From: Gemmatimonadaceae bacterium
GTDB taxonomy: Bacteria; Gemmatimonadota; Gemmatimonadetes; Gemmatimonadales; Gemmatimonadaceae
Direction of reading: 5' to 3'
Length of the DNA stretch: 5,287 bases
Assembly: GCA_025451425.1 (NCBI GenBank)
Contig: JANWKK010000078.1
Span: forward strand, 1 to 5,287
Of this stretch, positions 1 to 5,098 are shown in pieces (position 1 is the stretch's first letter; each line of letters starts with the position of its first letter). Both the position numbers and the translations under genes were made by a program. The notes beneath the pieces were generated by a model. That model had not been told where the DNA came from. It saw nothing but the letters and a program-made list of their open reading frames with translations, and searched no databases.

Positions 1-56
1 ATACTCTCTGGGGGTTTTTTTGGGCGTCCTCCGCGCCCTCTGCGGTTGACAAACGC
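1..56. other. Non-coding 3' flank of lon, possibly including one arm of a terminator
   Basis: This short stretch follows the lon stop codon and no gene is visible in it. Positions 10-14 are five G and 15-21 are seven T on the plus strand, preceded by CTCTCT. That order (G-rich arm, then T-run) is what the right half of an intrinsic terminator for a rightward gene ending off the left edge would look like. Read from the minus strand it could be half of a bidirectional terminator also serving lon. The matching C-rich arm would lie outside the window, so this is inference. A separate small inverted repeat, GGGCG at 22-26 with CGCCC at 34-38, is followed by A7 rather than U7 in the lon transcript, so it is not a normal terminator by itself. 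Confidence 0.35.
28..47. repeat. GC-rich intergenic motif, copy 1
   Basis: The motif reads CTCCGC, GC, CCTCTGCGGTT on the plus strand, just downstream of lon. A related string occurs in the lon-ffh intergenic region (2710-2726) as CTCCGC then CCTCTGCCGTT, which matches 10 of 11 bases in the right-hand block and all six in the left. Similar strings built from CTCTGCG/CCTCTGCGGTT units are, from memory, scattered between genes in several environmental bacterial phyla. Function is unknown, and two copies in a GC-rich sequence could still be coincidence. Confidence 0.35.
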
Positions 57-2522
57 TTACGCACTCCGAGCAGCGACGGAGTCTTCGCGATCCACTCTCG
101 TCGACGACCCGGCAATGCCCGGCGACGGCTCCGGCCCGGTGACGTCGGCGACGCCTAACGGGGCGGGCAGGAGTGCCAGGTGGAGCACCTCGTCCATGCG
201 CTCGACGAAGGTGAACGCCATGGTCTGCTTCACCTCGACCGGCACGTCGCGGAGATCCTTCTCGTTCGACTTCGGCATGATCACTTCGCGCAATCCGGCT
301 CGATAGGCGGCGAGCACTTTCTCCTTCACGCCGCCGATCTCGAGGACTTTGCCGCGCAACGTGACCTCGCCGGTCATTGCCACATCACGTCGCACCGGCC
401 GGCCGCTCAACGTGCTCGCGATCGTGAGCGTGAGCGTGATGCCCGCGCTCGGACCGTCTTTCGGGATCGCACCAGCCGGAAGGTGAATGTGCAGATCGTA
501 CTCGCGGAAATCCGAATCGGGGATCCCGAGTTGACCTGCGCGCGATCGCACATAGGAATATGCCGCGTCCACGCTCTCGCGCATGACTTCGCCGAGCTGT
601 CCAGTGACCGTGAGCCTTCCTGTACCTGGCATCTTGAGCGCCTCGATGATCATGAGGTCGCCGCCGTTCGCCGTCCAGGCAAGCCCCGTTGCGACGCCAA
701 CCTCCGGTACCTTCTCCGCCTCCTCGACCGCATAACGAGGAATGCCGAGGATCTCTTCGACTTTTTCGACATCGATCACCCACGCGCCTTCTTCACCCTC
801 GGCCTTGCGCCGAGCGCGTTTCCGCATGATGGCCGCGAGGTTGCGCTCGAAATTACGCAAACCCGCTTCCCTCGAATAACGATTGGAGATGAAAGAGAGT
901 GACTCGTCGGTAAATTGTATGTCTTTATCCGTAATGCCGTGCTCCTCGAGCAAGCGGGGAAGCATATAGCGCCACGCGATCTCGACTTTCTCCTCGACCG
1001 TGTAGCCGGCGATCTTGATGACTTCCATGCGGTCGCGCAGCGGCGCCGGAATGTCGAACAGATTGTTCGCGGTGCAGACAAATAGCGTCGAGGACAGGTC
1101 GAACGGCAAATTGAGATAATGATCGACAAATCCGTTGTTCTGCGACGGATCGAGCACTTCGAGCATGGCCGCCGTCGGATCACCGCTCGGTCCACCGCCC
1201 GACATCTTGTCGATCTCGTCGATCATCAAGATTGGATCGCGCGTTTGGACACGCCGTAATGCTTGCAGAATGAGTCCCGGCATCGCGCCAACGTACGTCC
1301 GGCGGTGTCCCCGGATTTCGGCTTCGTCGCGCACGCCGCCGACGGAGATGCGATAGAACTCACGCCCGATCGCCTTGCCGATCGCCGCACCTAACGATGT
1401 CTTGCCCGTGCCCGGCGGACCGACGAAGCAGAGAATCGGGCCGTGGGGATCGCCGCCACGCAGCTTGCGCACGGCGAGGTACTCGATGATGCGCTCTTTC
1501 GCCTCGTCGAGACCATAGTGTCCGGCGTCCAGCTCCGCCTGCACTTTCTTGAGATCGATCTCGGTATCGCCTGACCGCTTGTTCCACGGCAGCGCCAGCA
1601 CCCAATCGAGATACGTGCGCACCACCTGATATTCGCTCGACGCCGGTGACAGCATGCGCATGCGCTCCGTCTCACGGCGTGCTTCCTGTCCGACTTTTTC
1701 CGGCAATCCGGCTTCATCGATCTTCTTGAGAATCTCGATCGCTTCCTTCTCGCCGGGATCCGTCTCGCCGAGCTCCGCCTGGATCGCGCGCAGCTGCTGG
1801 CGCAGATAAAACTCGCGCTGGTGCTGCTCGATTTTGATTTCCGTTTGACGCTTCACGTCCTCCATCACACGTGCACGAGCAACCTCTCGCTCGAGTCGGG
1901 AAAGGATAAAACGGAGGCGCTGGCCGACGTCGAGTCTCTGTAGAACTTCGTCCTTATCGGCGATACGAAAGTTCATATTCGTCGCCGCGAGGTCCGCGAA
2001 CCGGCCCGGATCGCTGACGTTCATCTTCAGAATTGCCGGCACTTCGTCTGGAATACGGTCGACGAGCTCGGCGAGCGTCTCCGCCGACGTGACGATGCGA
2101 GCGACGAGATCATCTACTTCGGTCGCATCGGCAGGCGTCTCTTTCGCCGGTCGCACCGACGCGATCGGATATGGTTCCGTGCGCGCGATCTCTTCGACGG
2201 AGATGCGACGCAATCCCTGTAGCGTGATCTGCACCGTGTCGCCGGGCAGATTGATGCGCTCATGCACGCGCGCCGCGACACCGATGCGTCCGATGAATTT
2301 CTGCGCGTCGATCGGCTCATCGTGATCGCCACTCGCCACGACGAGCGCGACGATCAATCCCGGCTCGTCATGCGCTCGCAGCAGCGCGAGATTCTCCGGC
2401 GCCCCCATCTGCACCGCGATTGTCCCCAGCGGATACACGATGGTGGAGCGAAGCGCCATCAACGGTAGCGTGGGGGGCAGTTCCGATTTCAGGATCTCTT
2501 CCTTACGCTGGACTTTGGCCAT
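57..2522 (-). CDS. lon: ATP-dependent endopeptidase Lon (LonA type)
   Basis: This encodes a complete 821-residue Lon, the cytosolic hexameric AAA+ protease that unfolds and degrades misfolded and short-lived regulatory proteins. The N-terminal substrate-binding LON domain covers about residues 16-210 and is followed by a coiled-coil stretch (about 210-255). The AAA+ module has Walker A GPPGTGKT (368-375), Walker B with D435-E436, sensor-1 N486, an arginine finger at about R498 and sensor-2 R556 in REAGLRNFER. The C-terminal Ser-Lys protease domain has the nucleophile S692 in PKDGPSAG and K735 in GVKEK. Their 43-residue spacing equals that of E. coli S679/K722. All catalytic parts are intact. 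The last 35 or so residues (about 787-821) are a Pro/Ala/Ser-rich tail beyond the usual family end. ATG at 2522 is the only start that keeps the whole N-domain. No Shine-Dalgarno precedes it; the mRNA there is pyrimidine-rich (CCTTCCTCCCC). The gene is divergent from ffh and appears monocistronic. Confidence 0.98.
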   Translation of the reverse strand: MAKVQRKEEILKSELPPTLPLMALRSTIVYPLGTIAVQMGAPENLALLRAHDEPGLIVALVVASGDHDEPIDAQKFIGRIGVAARVHERINLPGDTVQITLQGLRRISVEEIARTEPYPIASVRPAKETPADATEVDDLVARIVTSAETLAELVDRIPDEVPAILKMNVSDPGRFADLAATNMNFRIADKDEVLQRLDVGQRLRFILSRLEREVARARVMEDVKRQTEIKIEQHQREFYLRQQLRAIQAELGETDPGEKEAIEILKKIDEAGLPEKVGQEARRETERMRMLSPASSEYQVVRTYLDWVLALPWNKRSGDTEIDLKKVQAELDAGHYGLDEAKERIIEYLAVRKLRGGDPHGPILCFVGPPGTGKTSLGAAIGKAIGREFYRISVGGVRDEAEIRGHRRTYVGAMPGLILQALRRVQTRDPILMIDEIDKMSGGGPSGDPTAAMLEVLDPSQNNGFVDHYLNLPFDLSSTLFVCTANNLFDIPAPLRDRMEVIKIAGYTVEEKVEIAWRYMLPRLLEEHGITDKDIQFTDESLSFISNRYSREAGLRNFERNLAAIMRKRARRKAEGEEGAWVIDVEKVEEILGIPRYAVEEAEKVPEVGVATGLAWTANGGDLMIIEALKMPGTGRLTVTGQLGEVMRESVDAAYSYVRSRAGQLGIPDSDFREYDLHIHLPAGAIPKDGPSAGITLTLTIASTLSGRPVRRDVAMTGEVTLRGKVLEIGGVKEKVLAAYRAGLREVIMPKSNEKDLRDVPVEVKQTMAFTFVERMDEVLHLALLPAPLGVADVTGPEPSPGIAGSSTRVDREDSVAARSA

Positions 2523-2543
2523 GGGGAGGAAGGTAATGTGGGT

Positions 2544-2564
2544 CGGCGAGCCGCTGACAGTCAG
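2544..2564. promoter_or_regulatory. Two adjacent palindromes upstream of lon, possible operator
   Basis: CGGC-GA-GCCG (2544-2553) is immediately followed by CTGAC-A-GTCAG (2554-2564), both perfect. They lie 22-42 bp before the lon start codon, where a repressor site or a structured 5' leader of the lon mRNA would sit. The second palindrome does not match the CIRCE heat-shock operator. An operator role is inferred from position and symmetry only. Confidence 0.25.
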
Positions 2565-2580
2565 AGTGCACCAAAGGACA

Positions 2581-2645
2581 GCGCGTCGCGCAGGCGCTGC
2601 ATTGCTAGGACGCGCGAGTACACCGACACGTCAAGCGAGCGCGTC
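2581..2645. repeat. Three GC-rich heptamers in alternating orientation
   Basis: GCGCGTC occurs at 2581-2587 and 2639-2645, and its exact complement GACGCGC lies between them at 2609-2615. Start-to-start spacings are 28 and 30 bp. The middle copy could pair with either outer copy in RNA, giving two mutually exclusive 7-bp stems, or the three could be protein-binding half-sites about three helical turns apart. Such GC-only words are not rare in this genome's base composition, so significance is uncertain. Confidence 0.25.
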
Positions 2646-2650
2646 GGCGT

Positions 2651-2697
2651 AGTGTGTTGAGCGCAGTGGGTAGAGCGTGGCTCTCTACTTTCACACT
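2651..2697 (+). other. Stem-loop upstream of ffh with a tRNA-D-arm-like segment
   Basis: AGTGTG (2651-2656) is complementary to CACACT (2692-2697) and encloses a smaller hairpin, AGAGC (2672-2676), loop GTG, GCTCT (2680-2684). Inside it, 2660-2677 resembles the D-arm consensus of a tRNA (AGC, CAGT and GGTAGAGCG all match). There is no anticodon stem, T-arm or CCA end, so it is not a working tRNA gene. It could be a leader structure of the ffh transcript or a chance resemblance. Confidence 0.3.
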
Positions 2698-2727
2698 CTG
2701 CGCTCCGCGCTCCGCCCTCTGCCGTTT
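2696..2727. repeat. GC-rich intergenic motif, copy 2
   Basis: This is a run of CTC(T/C)GC(G) units ending in CCTCTGCCGTT (2716-2726), which resembles CCTCTGCGGTT at 37-47 beyond the other end of lon. The internal near-tandem CTCTGCG, CTCCGCG and CTCCGC units (2696-2715) add to the repeat character. It lies 40-71 bp before the ffh start, where coding sequence is not expected, which argues against starting ffh at the upstream GTG at 2677. Confidence 0.35.
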
Positions 2728-2766
2728 GCTTGTCCTAACCCGCGCTCTCCCTTACGTTTCTGGGCT

Positions 2767-4107
2767 ATGTTTGACGAGCTCAGTGAAAAACTCGAGGAGA
2801 CCTTCGCGCGCCTGCGCGGCCGTGGAATCCTCAATGAAGCGGACATCAAAGAAGGACTGCGCGAGGTTCGGCGCGTCCTCCTCGAGGCCGATGTCAATTT
2901 TCAACTCACCCGCGAGTTTCTCGAGCGCGTCGAGAAGAGAGCCGTCGGCGTTGCCCAACTGCGCACCGTTTCGCCGGCGCAGCAGCTCGTCAAAATCGTC
3001 TACGACGAGCTCACCACCATGCTCGGCGAACGTCGTGAGCCACTCAAGCTGAGCAGTGTGCCGCCCACCATCGTTATGATGGTTGGACTTCAGGGCTCCG
3101 GCAAAACGACCACCGCGGCGAAGCTCGCTCGCAAGCTGAAAGCAGAAGGCAAAGCGACGCGGCTCGTTGCCGCCGACGTCTACCGACCCGCGGCTATCGA
3201 TCAGCTCGAAACGCTGGGCGCCCAGCTCGACGTCCCGGTTTACGCTGATCGCTCGACGAGCGACGTCGTGCGCATTGCGAAGGCGGGCATCGACGCCGCG
3301 AAGCGCGCACGAGACCGCGTCGTCATCGTCGATACGGCCGGTCGTCTGCAGATCGACGACGAGATGATGACTGAGCTCGATCATCTCAAGCACGCGATTC
3401 ATCCCGACGAGATTCTCTTCGTCGCGGACGGAATGACCGGGCAAGACGCCGTGCGCATCGCGCAGGGATTCGATCAGCGGCTTCACGTCACCGGCGTCAT
3501 CCTCACGAAGATGGATGGCGACGCACGCGGCGGCGCGGCACTCTCGATCTATGGCGTCACAAAGAAGCCGATCAAATATGTAGGTGTCGGGGAAAAGTCC
3601 GACGCGCTCGAGGAGTTCCATCCGGAGCGCATGGCCGGCCGCATCCTGCAGCAGGGTGACGTCGTCAGCCTCGTCGAGAAAGCGCAGGAGGCCTTCGATG
3701 CGGATGAGGCACGACGCCTAGAAAAAAAGGTGAAGAAGGAGGGCATGGATCTAAATGACTTCCTCACCGCCATGCGTCAGATCGAGAAGCTGGGTCCCCT
3801 CGAGGGACTGCTCAAAATGTTGCCGGGTGTGAACACGAAGGTGCTCAAGCAAGTCAAAGCGGCCGATCCGAAGCGCATGAAGCATGTCGAGGCGATCGTG
3901 CTGTCGATGACACCTGCCGAGCGCAAGAGTCCGGGCGTGATGAACGGATCACGCCGTGCGCGTGTCGCGCGCGGATCGGGTCGCCCGGTGAGCGAAGTCA
4001 ATCGCTTGCTCGAGCAGTTCCGAGAGATGCAGAAAATGATGAAGAAGGCTGCCGCGGCTCAGGGCAGCGGCGGTAAGTTTCGGCCGAACATGTTCGGTAT
4101 GCGGTAA
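2767..4107 (+). CDS. ffh: Signal recognition particle GTPase Ffh (SRP54)
   Basis: This encodes a complete 446-residue Ffh. With 4.5S RNA it forms the bacterial SRP, which binds hydrophobic signal sequences on ribosomes and docks with FtsY at the inner membrane. The N domain (about 1-90) opens with MFDELSEKLE. The G domain has the P-loop GLQGSGKTT (107-115), DVYRPAA (137-143), DTAGR (189-193), DGMTGQDA (221-228), TKMD (247-250) and GVGEK (273-277). The methionine-rich M domain (about 325-446) contains the RNA-binding motif SRRARVARGSG (395-405) and ends with QKMMKK and a short tail. I chose ATG 2767 because the family begins at this sequence. The frame stays open to a GTG at 2677, but that adds 30 residues covering a repeat-like intergenic motif. 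No Shine-Dalgarno is visible before 2767; the leader is pyrimidine-rich. It is the first gene of the rightward operon. Confidence 0.98.
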   Translation: MFDELSEKLEETFARLRGRGILNEADIKEGLREVRRVLLEADVNFQLTREFLERVEKRAVGVAQLRTVSPAQQLVKIVYDELTTMLGERREPLKLSSVPPTIVMMVGLQGSGKTTTAAKLARKLKAEGKATRLVAADVYRPAAIDQLETLGAQLDVPVYADRSTSDVVRIAKAGIDAAKRARDRVVIVDTAGRLQIDDEMMTELDHLKHAIHPDEILFVADGMTGQDAVRIAQGFDQRLHVTGVILTKMDGDARGGAALSIYGVTKKPIKYVGVGEKSDALEEFHPERMAGRILQQGDVVSLVEKAQEAFDADEARRLEKKVKKEGMDLNDFLTAMRQIEKLGPLEGLLKMLPGVNTKVLKQVKAADPKRMKHVEAIVLSMTPAERKSPGVMNGSRRARVARGSGRPVSEVNRLLEQFREMQKMMKKAAAAQGSGGKFRPNMFGMR

Positions 4108-4148
4108 CCGGGTGCGTTTCGGAATTGCCGATTACGCGATGAGCCCGG
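4108..4148 (+). promoter_or_regulatory. Long imperfect hairpin in the ffh-rpsP spacer
   Basis: Starting at the first base after the ffh stop codon, three stems nest. CCGGG (4108-4112) pairs with CCCGG (4144-4148), GCGT (4114-4117) with ACGC (4134-4137), and TCGG (4119-4122) with CCGA (4128-4131), around the loop AATTG. That makes 13 Watson-Crick pairs with small internal loops, the largest being 4138-4143. No T-run follows, so it is not a standard intrinsic terminator. Possible roles are protection of the upstream mRNA 3' end, a processing site, or part of an S16-related leader. These are inferences from structure and position. Confidence 0.4.
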
Positions 4149-4160
4149 CGCAATACGTCA

Positions 4161-4172
4161 CTCCTCGAGGAG
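4161..4172 (+). promoter_or_regulatory. rpsP ribosome binding site within a perfect palindrome
   Basis: GAGGAG (4167-4172) is a good Shine-Dalgarno sequence 10 nt before the rpsP ATG. It is directly preceded by its own complement CTCCTC (4161-4166), giving a perfect 12-base palindrome. In RNA it could fold as CTCC, loop TCGA, GGAG, partly masking the site. Such a short stem would be weak alone but could matter when stabilised by a protein or by the neighbouring hairpin. Confidence 0.55.
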
Positions 4173-4182
4173 CACGAGAACC

Positions 4183-4515
4183 ATGGCTGTTCGCATTCGT
4201 CTTCGCCGTACCGGCCGGAAGAGGGCCCCAATGTTCCGTATCGTTGTCGCCGACTCGACGAGTCCGCGCGATGGGCGGTTCATCGAGATCGTGGGCCAGT
4301 ATGCTCCCCGACAGGGTGAGAACGCGCTCAACCTGGAAACCGAGCGCGTGAACTACTGGCTTGACAACGGTGCGCTCCCGACCGATACCGTGCGGTCGCT
4401 TCTGCGTCGCGCCGGCATCCTGAAGGCGCGCCATGAGCAGCGCATCGGACGCGCGCTCAAGTCAAGCGCGGTGCCGGTGAGCGAGCAGGAGGCGTCCGAG
4501 GGCGGCGCTGCCTAA
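4183..4515 (+). CDS. rpsP: 30S ribosomal protein bS16
   Basis: This encodes a complete 110-residue S16, a primary assembly protein that binds the 5' domain of 16S rRNA and speeds 30S formation. The N-terminal signature is intact: MAVRIRLRRTGRKRAPMFRI (1-20), then VVADS and PRDGRFIE (28-35) and the GQYAPRQ turn (38-44). The segment around NYWLDNGALPTDTVRSLLRRAGI (57-79) is the usual C-terminal helical part. Bacterial S16 is commonly about 80-90 residues; the extra 25 or so here form a tail with a basic start (HEQRIGRALK) and an acidic, Ala/Gly-rich end, as seen in several other phyla. The start has the GAGGAG ribosome site 10 nt upstream. It lies 75 bp after ffh and 11 bp before rimM, and the KhpA gene that often sits between rpsP and rimM in Firmicutes is absent. 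Confidence 0.98.
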   Translation: MAVRIRLRRTGRKRAPMFRIVVADSTSPRDGRFIEIVGQYAPRQGENALNLETERVNYWLDNGALPTDTVRSLLRRAGILKARHEQRIGRALKSSAVPVSEQEASEGGAA

Positions 4516-4520
4516 CAAGC

Positions 4521-4525
4521 AGGAG
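4521..4525 (+). promoter_or_regulatory. rimM Shine-Dalgarno with very short spacing
   Basis: AGGAG lies only one base before the rimM ATG at 4527, against a usual spacing of about 5-9 nt. No other ATG, GTG or TTG in this frame gives a sensible RimM start. The motif may act little in initiation, with rimM translated mainly by coupling to rpsP, whose stop codon is 11 nt upstream. Confidence 0.4.
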
Positions 4526-4526
4526 C

Positions 4527-5081
4527 ATGAGCGCGCCCGCCCGGCCTGACGGCAGTGAGGAGTTCATCATCGTCGGGCGGGTGCGCAAAGCACACGGCAT
4601 CCGCGGCGAGCTCGTCGTCGAGCCGATCACCGATGCGCCTGACATGATCTTCGCTCCCGGCCGGCGCGTGCTGGCCGGTACCGCGCGCGGCGACCTCTCG
4701 CCCGGCGCGCGCGAGCTGCACGTCGAGAAGACGACGCCATTCAAGGAAGGCTTGATCGTCAGCTTTCGCGAGATCGTCGATCGCACGACGGCAGAGCAGT
4801 GGCGCAATCGGTATTTCCTCGTGCCGCGCGCTGAAGTCATCGCGTTGGACCAAGGCGAAGTGTACGTGCATGAGCTCCTCGGCATGCGTGTCGACTTGGA
4901 GTCCGGTGAGCACGTCGGCGACGTCGTGGCCATGTACGAGTTGCCGCAGGGCCTCGCGATCGACGTACGCCGCACGGGCCGCGCGGACACGGTGCTGCTG
5001 TTATACGAGCAATCGGTAATCAGCATCGACCGCGAGGCGAAGGTGGTCACGGTCACGATTCCGGAAGGATTGCTCGATTAG
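4527..5081 (+). CDS. rimM: 16S rRNA processing / ribosome maturation factor RimM
   Basis: This encodes a complete 184-residue RimM, which binds the 30S head near S19 and assists late maturation of the 16S rRNA 3' domain. The N-terminal RimM beta-barrel begins after a short variable lead (residues 1-11) with [21 protein letters not shown] (13-33), holding the family's G(I/V)RGEL signature. The C-terminal PRC-barrel domain starts at about 111 with [24 protein letters not shown] and ends in IPEGLLD, the typical RimM C-terminus. The stretch before the end ([15 protein letters not shown], 156-170) departs from the common 'LIPxxxxxVxxVD' pattern but keeps its hydrophobic spacing. Length is normal (about 165-185). 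Start ATG 4527 is the first possible codon in frame after the rpsP stop. The stop TAG shares its G with a GTG that is one possible trmD start. Confidence 0.96.
   Translation: MSAPARPDGSEEFIIVGRVRKAHGIRGELVVEPITDAPDMIFAPGRRVLAGTARGDLSPGARELHVEKTTPFKEGLIVSFREIVDRTTAEQWRNRYFLVPRAEVIALDQGEVYVHELLGMRVDLESGEHVGDVVAMYELPQGLAIDVRRTGRADTVLLLYEQSVISIDREAKVVTVTIPEGLLD
5063..5069 (+). promoter_or_regulatory. Candidate trmD ribosome binding site inside the rimM end
   Basis: GGAAGGA lies 11 nt before the GTG at 5081 that overlaps the rimM stop, and 29 nt before the ATG at 5099. It therefore favours the GTG as the translation start, or points to coupled re-initiation. No Shine-Dalgarno lies directly before the ATG. 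Confidence 0.35.
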
Positions 5082-5098
5082 TGAACGCTAATCGGCTC

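Larger units (their letters stand above)
2523..2766. other. Divergent lon-ffh intergenic region
   Basis: These 244 bp must carry the promoters for lon (leftward) and for the ffh operon (rightward). I could not find a convincing sigma-70 pair for either. The best single box is TTGACG on the minus strand (complement of 2629-2634), but no good -10 lies at the right distance. The region holds adjacent palindromes near lon (2544-2564), three related GC-rich heptamers (2581-2645), a stem-loop (2651-2697) and the second GC-rich motif (2696-2727). A 38-codon plus-strand reading frame, ATG at 2536 to TAG at 2650-2652, sits 5 nt after GGAGGA, but its third positions are not GC-enriched (about 59 % by hand count) and it is probably not a gene. 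Confidence 0.8.

Noticed and set aside
22..38. GGGCG/CGCCC hairpin as the lon terminator
   Set aside because: In the lon (minus-strand) transcript this stem is followed by A7 instead of U7, so it lacks the U-tract needed for intrinsic termination.
180..902. A long open frame on the plus strand across lon (240 codons)
   Set aside because: It is antisense to the Lon protease domain, whose catalytic motifs are all encoded on the minus strand. The opposite frame is a by-product of GC-rich codon use and has no recognisable domain.
2652..2727. A tRNA gene beginning near 2652
   Set aside because: Only the D-arm-like part matches. The candidate anticodon stem does not pair, there is no T-arm sequence, and no acceptor partner or CCA end follows.
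2726..2757. TTGCTT ... TTACGT as an ffh promoter
   Set aside because: The spacer is 20 bp, both boxes are poor matches, and the implied transcription start would fall at or inside the start codon.
2677..2766. Starting ffh at GTG 2677, which adds 30 N-terminal residues
   Set aside because: Ffh proteins begin at the MFDELSEKLE-type sequence encoded from 2767. The extra stretch has no family similarity and covers a repeat-like GC-rich motif.
2523..2766. 4.5S RNA (ffs) gene next to ffh, or a CIRCE heat-shock operator before lon
   Set aside because: The conserved SRP RNA apical loop (GGAAG...GGAAGCAGC type) is absent, and no TTAGCACTC/GAGTGCTAA dyad is present on either strand.
2752..3621. A 289-codon minus-strand frame opposite ffh
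   Set aside because: It lies fully antisense to the intact Ffh N and G domains and shows no family motif.
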